DNA of 11,725 nucleotides, from assembly GCA_002452695.1 (NCBI GenBank), contig DKFA01000105.1, forward strand, positions 1 through 11,725, in the 5' to 3' direction. The notes beneath the pieces were generated by a model. It had not been told where the DNA came from. It was given only the letters and a program-made list of their open reading frames with translations, and did not search any database. The position numbers and the translations under genes were made by a program. Positions 1-6,001 of the stretch are shown one piece after another. Numbering within the stretch: the first letter of the stretch is position 1; each line of letters opens with the position of its first letter. Origin of the DNA: Dehalococcoidia bacterium UBA6808 (lineage in GTDB: Bacteria; Chloroflexota; Dehalococcoidia; GIF9; UBA5629).

Positions 1-195
1 CCCCATTTCTCGTATAAAAAACGGCCGGTAATGCCGGAACTCGAAGTCAGCAAGCGCCAGGGCAATTTTACCGAGGTTGAGTTTGGATACAGCGAGCAGA
101 CGGCCATCGACGAGGCGAAAAGATGCTTCCAGTGCCAGTACAGACTCAAGCTATCCCACCCAATGCAACCACCCGAAAGAGTTAAAACCGCTTAA
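1..195 (+). CDS. FAD-dependent pyridine-nucleotide oxidoreductase, C-terminal fragment (GltD-like)
   Basis: Frame 1 is open from the window edge to the TAA at 193-195, so only the last 64 residues of a longer protein are visible. The end reads MPELEVSKRQGNFTEVEFGY, then SEQTAIDEAKRCFQCQYRLK. This pattern (a 'PEL.V..R...F.EVE.G..E..A..EA.RC..C' block and a Pro-rich end) is typical of the C-terminus of GltD-like FAD-dependent oxidoreductases, which pass electrons between NAD(P)H and iron-sulfur partners. The CFQC pair could be part of an iron-sulfur or structural motif. The gene ends 10 nt before nfnA and the stop codon overlaps the nfnA Shine-Dalgarno, so it is almost certainly in the same operon. 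The N-terminal domains lie outside the window, so exact partner and substrate cannot be assigned. Confidence 0.75.
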   Translation, partial: PHFSYKKRPVMPELEVSKRQGNFTEVEFGYSEQTAIDEAKRCFQCQYRLKLSHPMQPPERVKTA

Positions 196-205
196 GGAGG
201 TCCGT

Positions 206-1042
206 GTGTATAAAATCGTCTCGAAGGAGCTTCTGACTCCAGTAATAGACTGCCTTAAAATCCAGGCGCCCGCACTGGCCGCCAAGGCTAGGCCCGGGCA
301 GTTCGTAATAATCCGCGTGGACGAGGTAGGCGAGCGCATCCCCCTCACGCTGGCGGACTGGGACGCCAAAGAGGGCACAATCACACTGGTGGCCATGCGT
401 GTGGGCACTTCCACCCACAAGCTGGGCAGCCTCAAAGCCGGCGAAAACCTGACCAACCTGGTCGGTCCGCTGGGGCTGCCCTCGGAGATCGAAAAGTTCG
501 GCACTGTGGTGATGGTGGGCGGCGGTGTGGGCATCGCACCGGTTCATCCCATCGCCAGGGCTTTAAAACAGGAAGGCAACAAGGTCATCTCCATCATCGG
601 CTCACGCAATAAAGACCTGCTGTTCTGGGAGGACAAGATGCGCGCGGTGAGCGATGAGTTGATCGTGACCACCGATGACGGCTCCTACGGTCGCAAGGGA
701 CTGGTCACCGAACCGCTCAAAGAGATACTTGAAAAGGGCGGCGTGAACCGTGTGGTGGCCATCGGGCCCGCCATCATGATGAAGTTCTGTTCCCTCACTA
801 CCAAACCCTTCAACGTACCCACCGTGGTCAGCCTCAACTCGATCATGGTGGATGGCACGGGCATGTGCGGCTGCTGCCGCCTCTCCGTGGGCGGGCAGAC
901 CAAGTTCGCTTGCGTGGACGGCCCGGAGTTCAACGGCCATGAAGTCGATTGGAATATCGTCTTCGACAGGCAGAAGGTGTACTTGAAAGAAGAGAAGGAA
1001 TCCCTAAAGAAATGGGAGTCCTGCCAGTGCGGCAAATCTTAA
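206..1042 (+). CDS. nfnA: NfnA: ferredoxin-NADP+ reductase / sulfide dehydrogenase-like small subunit
   Basis: 278 aa. Small subunit of NADH-dependent reduced ferredoxin:NADP+ oxidoreductase, a soluble cytoplasmic flavin-based bifurcating enzyme; homologues are also annotated as sulfide dehydrogenase subunit beta or dihydroorotate dehydrogenase electron-transfer-like. Seen: an FAD-binding beta-barrel with RIPLTLAD (44-51), an NAD-binding loop GGGVGIAP (105-112), and a C-terminal [2Fe-2S] motif with D216, C221, C224 and C236. Asp in the first ligand position matches the three-Cys/one-Asp ligation known for NfnA and separates it from four-Cys PyrK. Start: GTG at 206 is chosen because TAAGGAGG (193-200) lies 5 nt upstream and the protein then begins MYKIVSKE as family members do; the ATG at 77 would add 43 residues overlapping the preceding gene. 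nfnB follows after 13 nt. Confidence 0.9.
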   Translation: MYKIVSKELLTPVIDCLKIQAPALAAKARPGQFVIIRVDEVGERIPLTLADWDAKEGTITLVAMRVGTSTHKLGSLKAGENLTNLVGPLGLPSEIEKFGTVVMVGGGVGIAPVHPIARALKQEGNKVISIIGSRNKDLLFWEDKMRAVSDELIVTTDDGSYGRKGLVTEPLKEILEKGGVNRVVAIGPAIMMKFCSLTTKPFNVPTVVSLNSIMVDGTGMCGCCRLSVGGQTKFACVDGPEFNGHEVDWNIVFDRQKVYLKEEKESLKKWESCQCGKS

Positions 1043-1055
1043 GCGGAGGATTGAA

Positions 1056-2471
1056 TTGGAAGAGCAGGAAAAAGCTAAATCGAAGATCAATCTGAACAGG
1101 GTGGACATGCCGCGCCAGGACCCCAAGGTCAGGGCGCATAACTATAACGAAGTGGCGCTTGGCTATACCGAAGAGATGGCGCTGGAAGAGGCAACGCGCT
1201 GCATCCAGTGCCCCAAGCGGCCCTGCGTGTCCGGCTGCCCGGTCAACGTGGATATACCCGAGTTCATCAAAGCGCTCAAGGACAAAAATATGCCTGAGGC
1301 TGTTAAAATACTCAAGGGCAAGAACGCCCTGCCCGCCATCTGCGGGCGCGTCTGCCCGCAGGAAACGCAGTGCGAGCAAGCCTGTGCACTGGGCAAGAAG
1401 AAGGTCCCCATCGCCATCGGCCGCCTGGAAAGGTACGTGGCGGACTGGGACCTGGCCAATAAGGACAAGCGCCCCCCGGTGGTCATACCACCTTCTACCG
1501 GCAAGAGGGTGGCCGTGATCGGCTCCGGACCGGCCGGGCTGACCGCAGCCGCCGACCTGGCCAAGTTCGGCCACAAGGTGACCATCTATGAAGCCCTGCA
1601 CACCGCGGGCGGCGTGCTGATGTACGGCATCCCCGAGTTCAGGCTGCCCAAGGCCGTGGTGCAGGCTGAAGTTGATTATGTAAAATCCCTGGGTGTGGAT
1701 ATCCAGCTTGACTCCGTGATGGGCAAACTGGCCACGGTGGACGAGCTGCTGGAGAAGGATTTCGATGCAGTCTTCCTGGGCACGGGCGCAGGACTGCCCA
1801 TGTTCCTCAACATCCCCGGCGAGAACCTCAACGGCGTCTATTCCGCCAATGAGTTCCTCACACGCGTCAACCTGATGAAGGCCTACCTGTTCCCGGAGTA
1901 TGATACTCCGATCAAGATCGGCAAGCATGTCGCCGTGATCGGCGGCGGCAACGTGGCCATGGACGCCGCACGCTGCGCGCTCAGGCTGGGCGCGGAGAAG
2001 GTCTATATTGTCTACCGCAGGTCACGCACTGAGATGCCGGCCCGCCACGAGGAAGTGGAGAACGCCGAGGAGGAGGGCATCATCTTCAAGTTCCTGACCA
2101 ATCCCAAGCAGATCATCGGCGACGAGAACGGCTGGGTCAAAGGTATGGAATGTTACGAGATGGAACTGGGCGAGCCCGATGCCAGCGGCAGAAGGCGACC
2201 CGTGACCAAGCCGGGCAGCGAGTTCATGATCGACGTGGACGTGGTGGTGGTGGCGCTGGGCACCACACCCAACCCATTGATACCCGCCACGACCAAAGGG
2301 CTGGATACGACCAAACACGGCACCGTGGTGGCCGATGAGCAGACAGGCAAGACGGTCAAGGACCGGGTCTGGGCCGGCGGCGACGTGGTGACGGGTGCAG
2401 CTACCGTGATCAGCGCGATGGGCGCGGGCAAACGGGCGGCAGCCTCGATCAACGAGTTTTTAATGAAATAA
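1056..2471 (+). CDS. nfnB: NfnB: NADPH-binding large subunit (glutamate synthase small chain-like)
   Basis: 471 aa, the usual length for NfnB (often annotated gltA/gltD, 'NADPH-dependent glutamate synthase'). It carries the bifurcating FAD, two [4Fe-4S] clusters and the NADP(H) site. Seen: N-terminal cysteine sets C49/C52/C57/C61 and C96/C100/C106/C110 with the spacing of the dihydropyrimidine dehydrogenase/GltD fold; E125 in IGRLERY sits where that family has a non-cysteine cluster ligand (Gln or Glu). Next come the FAD loop GSGPAG (156-161), the NADP loop GGGNVA (296-301) and the closing FAD motif GGDVVTGAATVI (441-452). Start: TTG at 1056, with GGAGGA (1045-1050) 5 nt upstream; the next ATG, at 1107, lacks this signal. 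No GltB large subunit is adjacent and nfnA directly precedes it, so Nfn is favoured over glutamate synthase. Confidence 0.9.
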   Translation: MEEQEKAKSKINLNRVDMPRQDPKVRAHNYNEVALGYTEEMALEEATRCIQCPKRPCVSGCPVNVDIPEFIKALKDKNMPEAVKILKGKNALPAICGRVCPQETQCEQACALGKKKVPIAIGRLERYVADWDLANKDKRPPVVIPPSTGKRVAVIGSGPAGLTAAADLAKFGHKVTIYEALHTAGGVLMYGIPEFRLPKAVVQAEVDYVKSLGVDIQLDSVMGKLATVDELLEKDFDAVFLGTGAGLPMFLNIPGENLNGVYSANEFLTRVNLMKAYLFPEYDTPIKIGKHVAVIGGGNVAMDAARCALRLGAEKVYIVYRRSRTEMPARHEEVENAEEEGIIFKFLTNPKQIIGDENGWVKGMECYEMELGEPDASGRRRPVTKPGSEFMIDVDVVVVALGTTPNPLIPATTKGLDTTKHGTVVADEQTGKTVKDRVWAGGDVVTGAATVISAMGAGKRAAASINEFLMK

Positions 2472-2539
2472 TAGGGCGGACTAGTTCCGATTTCCTCGGA
2501 ATCTCTGACTTAAAGACTTGGTATCCTTGACATTTGCGG

Positions 2540-2557
2540 ACGGGTCTTTAGGCCCGT
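2540..2557. repeat. Short palindrome, REP-like
   Basis: ACGGGTC (2540-2546), loop TTTA, GGCCCGT (2551-2557), with one G-U pair, followed by TCCTAC. There is no T-tract, so it is not a terminator on its own. The form 'CGGGT..ACCCG..CCTAC' resembles dispersed intergenic palindromes known from many genomes. Only one copy is visible, so repeat status is inferred. Confidence 0.4.
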
Positions 2558-2576
2558 TCCTACAGCACGTTCATTT

Positions 2577-2610
2577 GGGGCGTCCGATGTCATCGGGACG
2601 CCTTTATTTA
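2577..2610 (+). terminator. Rho-independent terminator after nfnAB
   Basis: Stem GGCGTCC (2579-2585) pairs with GGACGCC (2596-2602), followed by TTTATTT (2603-2609). The loop can pair further (GATG/CATC) apart from one bulge. It lies 106 nt after the nfnB stop and points in the right direction to end that operon. Confidence 0.7.
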
Positions 2611-2611
2611 C

Positions 2612-2643
2612 CCGTCATTGCGAGCGCAGCGATGCAATCCCCT
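2612..2643. repeat. REP-like element of the GTCATTGCGAGCG type
   Basis: CCGTCATTGCGAGCGCAGCG followed by ATGCAATCCCC. The outer parts ATTGC (2617-2621) and GCAAT (2634-2638) are inverted repeats. The core CGTCATTGCGAGCG...GCAATC matches a family of short dispersed repeats met in many bacterial genomes. There is a single copy here; family membership rests on recognition of the core. Confidence 0.5.
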
Positions 2644-2690
2644 TGATTAATGGCGGCGTCGGTCTTATCTCAAGAGTGTTTAAGAGGACC

Positions 2691-2730
2691 CTTTGCCCCT
2701 TCTCCCTTCGAAGGGAGAGGGGGCAAGGGG
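2691..2730. repeat. Long imperfect palindrome, dispersed-repeat type
   Basis: Left arm CTTTGCCCCTTCTCCCTTC (2691-2709) and right arm GAAGGGAGAGGGGGCAAGG (2710-2728) pair almost fully with a minimal loop; GGTGAGGGT follows. It resembles the common 'CCCTCTCCC..GGGAGAGGG.TGAGGGT' intergenic repeat. It lies 21 nt past the stop of the minus-strand FHA gene but has no T-tract on that strand, so a terminator role is doubtful. Confidence 0.5.
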
Positions 2731-2750
2731 TGAGGGTATAAATCTGTTGA

Positions 2751-3950
2751 CTATGCTTTGAAGGTGAGATGCAGGACACCGCCCAGGTCGATCAGGTCGT
2801 TGTTCCTGATGATCTGTTTGCCTTTGCCGGTAATATTGAGGCCGTTGACCCTGGTGCCGTTGGTACTGTCATTGTCCTCGATAAAGTACTCGTTATCACT
2901 GCGCTCAATGCGCACGTGCTGACGGGAGATCATGTCTGCCTGGTCAGCGCCCAGCATGGACTGAAAATCGTTCCTGCCCAGGAGCTGTACTTTGCCGGAG
3001 AGCGGGAAGGCAGCCCCGCCAGAAGTGATGAACCTTGCGCCCAAAGTTGTAACCGCACAGCCGGTCCCCATCTTTGTTCCAGGTTGAGATGCGGCAGCAA
3101 ATCCTGTTTTAGCAGCCGCATAAGCAGGCTGGCGCCTTTTGGATATGATGATGACAGCAGCTACAACTGCCGCAGCCAGCAGTCCCAGCAGCAGGATATA
3201 GGTTGGCCAGGGAATGCCTGCCCGACCGCTATCGTCGATGCTGGGGCCCGCGCCGGAGGTATAGGCAGTAGCCGCAACCACAGGATCCACGGTTACAGTG
3301 GCTGTTTCAGTTACAGTTCCGTCCACGTTGGTAGCCGTCAGTGTATAAGTAGTTGTCACAGCCGGGTTGACGGTGACTGAGCCGGAGCCCGAGACAGCGC
3401 CCACAGACGGAGTGATGGTTACGTCGAATTCACGCTGCAGCACGTCGCTGACCATCCAGGACAGCGTGGCTGACTGGCCTGCCTGAATATTTACGGGATT
3501 AACCGAAAATGAGTTGACTACCGGCGGAGGATCATAGTTGGGGACAGTCTGTGTCACAGGTTCGGTAACTGTCTGGGTCACGACCTGGACCGGAGTGACG
3601 TACTGGACCGGGGTGACATACTGGACCACCGGCTGCTCGACCACTACCACGCGGGGTGATACAAAGGCAGACCACCTGTAAATATAGGGGTAGCCACATC
3701 CATAGTAATTGCCATAGACAGGTTCCGGCGGATAGAACGGAGCAGGCTGCCATACGTAAGGAGAGGGAGGCGGAGGGGGTACGTAGTGCGCTTCAACGGG
3801 CGAAGACACAATTGATTCCTGCCCCTGGATAACAGGAAGATTTTGCTCAACGTTGCTGGCTACGCTGGCGGCCAGGGACGGTGTTGACTGGAAGCACACA
3901 ACCGAGCATCCCAACAACACCGCTGCCAGGATGAGAATTACCTTTTGCAT
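2751..3950 (-). CDS. Membrane protein with Ig-like extracytoplasmic domain and cytoplasmic FHA domain
   Basis: 399 aa. Seen, in order: export signal (1-28; K3, hydrophobic 4-20, likely cleavage after SLA; the LLGC at 12-15 is a weaker lipobox alternative); Pro/Tyr-rich stretch (57-92); Val/Gln/Thr repeats including VQYVTP units (109-136); an Ig/PKD-like beta domain (about 143-222) ending in TTTYTLTATN and TVT strands; a transmembrane helix (250-270) followed by KRR (271-273), which places the C-terminus in the cytoplasm; an FHA domain (about 320-399) with GR (325-326), SRQH (342-345) and DSTNGT (361-366). FHA domains bind phosphothreonine, so the protein probably couples an outer domain to Ser/Thr kinase signalling; no kinase is in the window. 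Start: ATG at 3950 with AGGAGG 8 nt upstream. The open frame runs further to 4484, but that part is antisense to the T-box and is not coding. Confidence 0.85.
   Translation of the reverse strand: MQKVILILAAVLLGCSVVCFQSTPSLAASVASNVEQNLPVIQGQESIVSSPVEAHYVPPPPPSPYVWQPAPFYPPEPVYGNYYGCGYPYIYRWSAFVSPRVVVVEQPVVQYVTPVQYVTPVQVVTQTVTEPVTQTVPNYDPPPVVNSFSVNPVNIQAGQSATLSWMVSDVLQREFDVTITPSVGAVSGSGSVTVNPAVTTTYTLTATNVDGTVTETATVTVDPVVAATAYTSGAGPSIDDSGRAGIPWPTYILLLGLLAAAVVAAVIIISKRRQPAYAAAKTGFAAASQPGTKMGTGCAVTTLGARFITSGGAAFPLSGKVQLLGRNDFQSMLGADQADMISRQHVRIERSDNEYFIEDNDSTNGTRVNGLNITGKGKQIIRNNDLIDLGGVLHLTFKA
3585..3628. repeat. 18-bp tandem repeat inside the FHA gene
   Basis: Units 3585-3602 and 3603-3620 differ at two positions (CTGGACCGGAGTGACGTA versus CTGGACCGGGGTGACATA), and a partial third unit begins at 3621. 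On the coding strand they give repeated VQYVTP hexapeptides in the linker before the Ig-like domain. Confidence 0.7.
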
Positions 3951-4084
3951 ATACTTTTCCTCCTTAACTGGTATTTGATTTATATCCAATATACCCTCCA
4001 ATCTGCCCGGTTGCTTGACCGTTTTCTTACAAATATCTGATAGATTTCTAATAAGCCCCTGATAAAACATCCAGTCAGCGATAA

Positions 4085-4112
4085 TTGACAGACGCCCGCG
4101 GTTTTGTATATT
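4085..4112 (+). promoter_or_regulatory. Sigma-70-type promoter for the T-box/trpB2 transcript
   Basis: A perfect -35 box TTGACA (4085-4090) is followed after 16 nt by TATATT (4107-4112); TATTAT at 4109-4114 with 18 nt spacing is an equally good -10. The predicted start near 4120 falls just before the T-box stem I, as expected. Confidence 0.7.
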
Positions 4113-4131
4113 ATTATCGCTAATTGAATAT

Positions 4132-4406
4132 TGCCAAAGGCTGTGAACGGGAATAGTAAGTCCTGCCCGAAGGACACAGAGAGCCAGGCAAGGTGAGAGC
4201 TGGCGCCGGAGGAAGGACCGAATGGGCCCGGGAGCTTCAAACCGAAAGGCGTTTATCTGAGTAGGCTTTGACGCAGGGATAGCGTAATCATAATCCAGGA
4301 TATCGCCGCAAGGCCGTATCTGATAAAGATGGTCCAGCAATGGACTAACAAGGGTGGTACCGCGAAGCATAAGACTCTCGCCCCTTGGCGAGAGTCTTAA
4401 TTTTTT
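4132..4406 (+). ncRNA. T-box riboswitch, tRNA-Trp specific
   Basis: The leader senses uncharged tRNA-Trp and controls transcription of trpB2. Stem I: CGGG (4148-4151) pairs with CCCG (4227-4230) and GTCC (4160-4163) with GGAC (4215-4218), framing the specifier loop. That loop has AGTA (4155-4158) opposite GAA (4220-4222), the loop-E motif, and the next triplet is TGG (4223-4225), the Trp codon. The distal stem GCCAG (4183-4187)/CTGGC (4200-4204) carries a loop with AAGGTGAGAG. Stem III is GTCCA (4332-4336)/TGGAC (4341-4345). The T-box core AGGGTGGTACCGCG runs 4351-4364. Antiterminator: AAGGG (4350-4354) with CCCTT (4382-4386) and GCG (4362-4364) with CGC (4379-4381), mutually exclusive with the terminator. 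The specifier agrees with the downstream gene. Confidence 0.93.
4371..4406 (+). terminator. T-box intrinsic terminator
   Basis: AAGACTCTCGCC (4371-4382) pairs perfectly with GGCGAGAGTCTT (4387-4398) around a CCTT loop, followed by AATTTTTT (4399-4406). Its left arm and loop hold the 3' half of the antiterminator, so binding of uncharged tRNA to TGGT (4355-4358) would prevent it forming. Confidence 0.92.
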
Positions 4407-4425
4407 ACCGGAGGTATTAATCAGG

Positions 4426-4464
4426 ATGGAGCTGAACATGTGGCCCGGCAGGGCCAAAGAGTAA
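4426..4464 (+). CDS. Candidate 12-codon leader ORF with a Trp codon
   Basis: After the terminator, ATG 4426 opens MELNMWPGRAKE and stops at TAA 4462-4464. GGAGG (4410-4414) is 11 nt upstream. An inner ATG at 4438 (MWPGRAKE) has GGAG (4428-4431) with a better 6 nt spacing. The single Trp codon (4441-4443) is the first triplet of a perfect hairpin TGGCCC-GGCA-GGGCCA (4441-4456). It ends 53 nt before trpB2. It may act as a translated leader that opens this hairpin, or may be chance; there is no similarity evidence. Confidence 0.35.
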   Translation: MELNMWPGRAKE

Positions 4465-4517
4465 GGTAAAAAAGACCGCGCCATTATTATTTTTATTAAA
4501 TATAAGGAGTAATCAAA

Positions 4518-5885
4518 ATGAAAGACGAGATCAAAATCGTATTAACCGAAAAAGAGATGCCGACCAAATGGTACAACCTGCCGGCCGACCTGCCCAAACC
4601 TCTGCCCCCATTGCTTCACCCCCAGACCCACGAGCCTACCATCCTGCCCCCACCGCTCTTCCCCTCCACGCTGAATGAGCAGGAGTTCAGCAAGGAGCGC
4701 TTCATCGAGATACCGGAAGAGATACAGAAAATCTACCACAAGTACCGCCCTACGCCGTTGATCAGGGCCAACAGGCTGGAGCAGTTCCTGGACACACCGG
4801 CCAGGATATATTATAAATACGAGGGCGTCAGCCCGGCCGGCAGCCACAAGCTCAACACAGCCATTGCACAGGCTTATTACAACAAGAAGGCCGGCATCAA
4901 GAGGCTGTCCACCGAGACCGGCGCCGGTCAGTGGGGTTCCGCCCTTGCCCTGGCCTGCTCGTTCTTTGATCTCGAGTGCAAGGTCTACATGGTCAAGGTC
5001 AGCTATAACCAGAAGCCCTACCGCCGCATTATGATGGAAACTTGGGGCGCGAAATGTGTCCCCAGCCCCAGCACTGACACCAATTTCGGCAGAAAGGTGC
5101 TGGCCGAGGACCCCAACTGCCCGGGCAGCCTGGGCATCGCCATCTCCGAAGCCTGCGAGGACGCCTTCAGCCGCGACGACACATGCTACACTCTGGGCAG
5201 CGTGCTCAACCACGTCATCCTGCACCAGTCCATCATCGGCCTGGAAACCCAGAAACAGCTTGAAAAAGCCGATGCCGAGTGCGATATTTTGATCGGCTGC
5301 GTGGGCGGCGGCAGCAACTTCGGCGGCATCGCCGTCCCCTTCGTCCACGACAAGATCAAAAAAGGCAAGAAGACCCAGATCATCGCAGTCGAACCGACCG
5401 CCTGCCCCACCATGACCAAGGGCCCCTACACCTGGGACCTGGGTGATGTAGCAGGCATGGCGCCCATCTGCAAGATGTTCACGTTGGGACACTCCTTCAT
5501 ACCTTCACCCATCCACGCCGGCGGGCTGCGCTACCACGGCATGTCACCGCTGGTATCGCACATTCATAAACTGGGCCTGATCGAAGCCAGGGCCGTCAAT
5601 CAGAAATCCACCTTCGAGAGCGCCGTCACCTTTGCCCGCACAGAGGGCATCATACCCGCTCCCGAACCAGCCCACGCTATCAAGATACTCATCGACGAAG
5701 CGCTCAAATGCAAAGAGTCGGGTGAGAAAAAGACCATCGTTTTGAACCTCAGCGGCCATGGCCATTTCGACCTTGCCTCCTACGACTCGTTCCTCTCAGG
5801 CAAGATGGAAGCCGACGCCTACTCTGAAGAGGCCTTAAAGAAGGCGCTCAGCGAGCTGCCGCAGGTCAACTACGTAGAGAAATAA
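4518..5885 (+). CDS. trpB2: TrpB2-type tryptophan synthase beta subunit (PLP enzyme)
   Basis: 455 aa, the length of the TrpB2 branch (about 450 aa) and longer than classical TrpB (about 400 aa). It makes L-Trp from indole and L-serine in the cytoplasm with pyridoxal phosphate. Seen: the long TrpB2-type N-terminus (KWYNLPADLP, 17-26), the PLP lysine K111 in SPAGSHKLNTA, the catalytic-region glutamate E133 in ETGAGQWG, the phosphate-binding loop GCVGGGSNFGG (260-270), and the C-terminal LSGHGHFDL (411-419). Start: ATG with AAGGAG (4504-4509) 8 nt upstream. It stands alone, without trpA, between its own T-box and a terminator. TrpB2 enzymes commonly work without tight TrpA binding, which suggests indole salvage or a second TrpB, with expression raised when Trp-tRNA runs low. 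Confidence 0.93.
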   Translation: MKDEIKIVLTEKEMPTKWYNLPADLPKPLPPLLHPQTHEPTILPPPLFPSTLNEQEFSKERFIEIPEEIQKIYHKYRPTPLIRANRLEQFLDTPARIYYKYEGVSPAGSHKLNTAIAQAYYNKKAGIKRLSTETGAGQWGSALALACSFFDLECKVYMVKVSYNQKPYRRIMMETWGAKCVPSPSTDTNFGRKVLAEDPNCPGSLGIAISEACEDAFSRDDTCYTLGSVLNHVILHQSIIGLETQKQLEKADAECDILIGCVGGGSNFGGIAVPFVHDKIKKGKKTQIIAVEPTACPTMTKGPYTWDLGDVAGMAPICKMFTLGHSFIPSPIHAGGLRYHGMSPLVSHIHKLGLIEARAVNQKSTFESAVTFARTEGIIPAPEPAHAIKILIDEALKCKESGEKKTIVLNLSGHGHFDLASYDSFLSGKMEADAYSEEALKKALSELPQVNYVEK

Positions 5886-5905
5886 GAACGGATTCAGCCA
5901 TTGCA

Positions 5906-5936
5906 GGGCAGGCCTTTGCGGCCTGCCCTTTTCTTT
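5906..5936 (+). terminator. Rho-independent terminator after trpB2
   Basis: A perfect 9-bp stem GGGCAGGCC (5906-5914)/GGCCTGCCC (5920-5928) with loop TTTGC, followed by TTTTCTTT (5929-5936). It starts 20 nt past the trpB2 stop. Confidence 0.9.
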
Positions 5937-5963
5937 GCCCACCCTGTACCTTTATGCTAAAAT
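5935..5963 (+). promoter_or_regulatory. Candidate htrA promoter
   Basis: TTGCCC (5935-5940), 17 nt, TAAAAT (5958-5963), directly after the trpB2 terminator. The expected start near 5970 lies downstream of the ATG at 5954, which supports the ATG at 6002 as the htrA start. Confidence 0.5.
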
Positions 5964-6001
5964 CTGAAAAGTTCCGATATTTAGATAGAGGTAAATCCGA
6001 A

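Noticed and set aside
77..205. ATG 77 as the nfnA start
   Set aside because: It would overlap most of the preceding gene and gives a low-quality Ser/Thr/Arg-rich leader. GTG 206 has an ideal Shine-Dalgarno and family-like N-terminus.
930..1928. 332-aa minus-strand ORF
   Set aside because: Fully antisense to nfnA/nfnB, His/Gly/Ala-rich composition of a GC-rich shadow frame, no recognisable domain.
2577..2750. CRISPR-like array from the run of palindromes
   Set aside because: The palindromes differ from each other and are not regularly spaced direct repeats.
3960..4084. Promoter for the FHA gene
   Set aside because: TATATT (3993-3988, minus) could be a -10, but no acceptable -35 lies 16-18 nt upstream, so it is not annotated.
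4441..4456. TGGCCC-GGCA-GGGCCA hairpin as a terminator
   Set aside because: No T-tract follows, and the true T-box terminator lies at 4371-4406.
3951..4484. N-terminal extension of the minus-strand FHA ORF to 4484
   Set aside because: This part is antisense to the T-box and its promoter. The ATG at 3950 has a strong AGGAGG and begins a proper signal peptide.
4542..5492. 316-aa minus-strand ORF
   Set aside because: Antisense to trpB2, which has clear catalytic motifs; the minus frame shows shadow composition and no motif.
5954..6001. ATG 5954 as the htrA start
   Set aside because: It lies within the likely promoter and would bury the signal peptide behind 16 polar residues.
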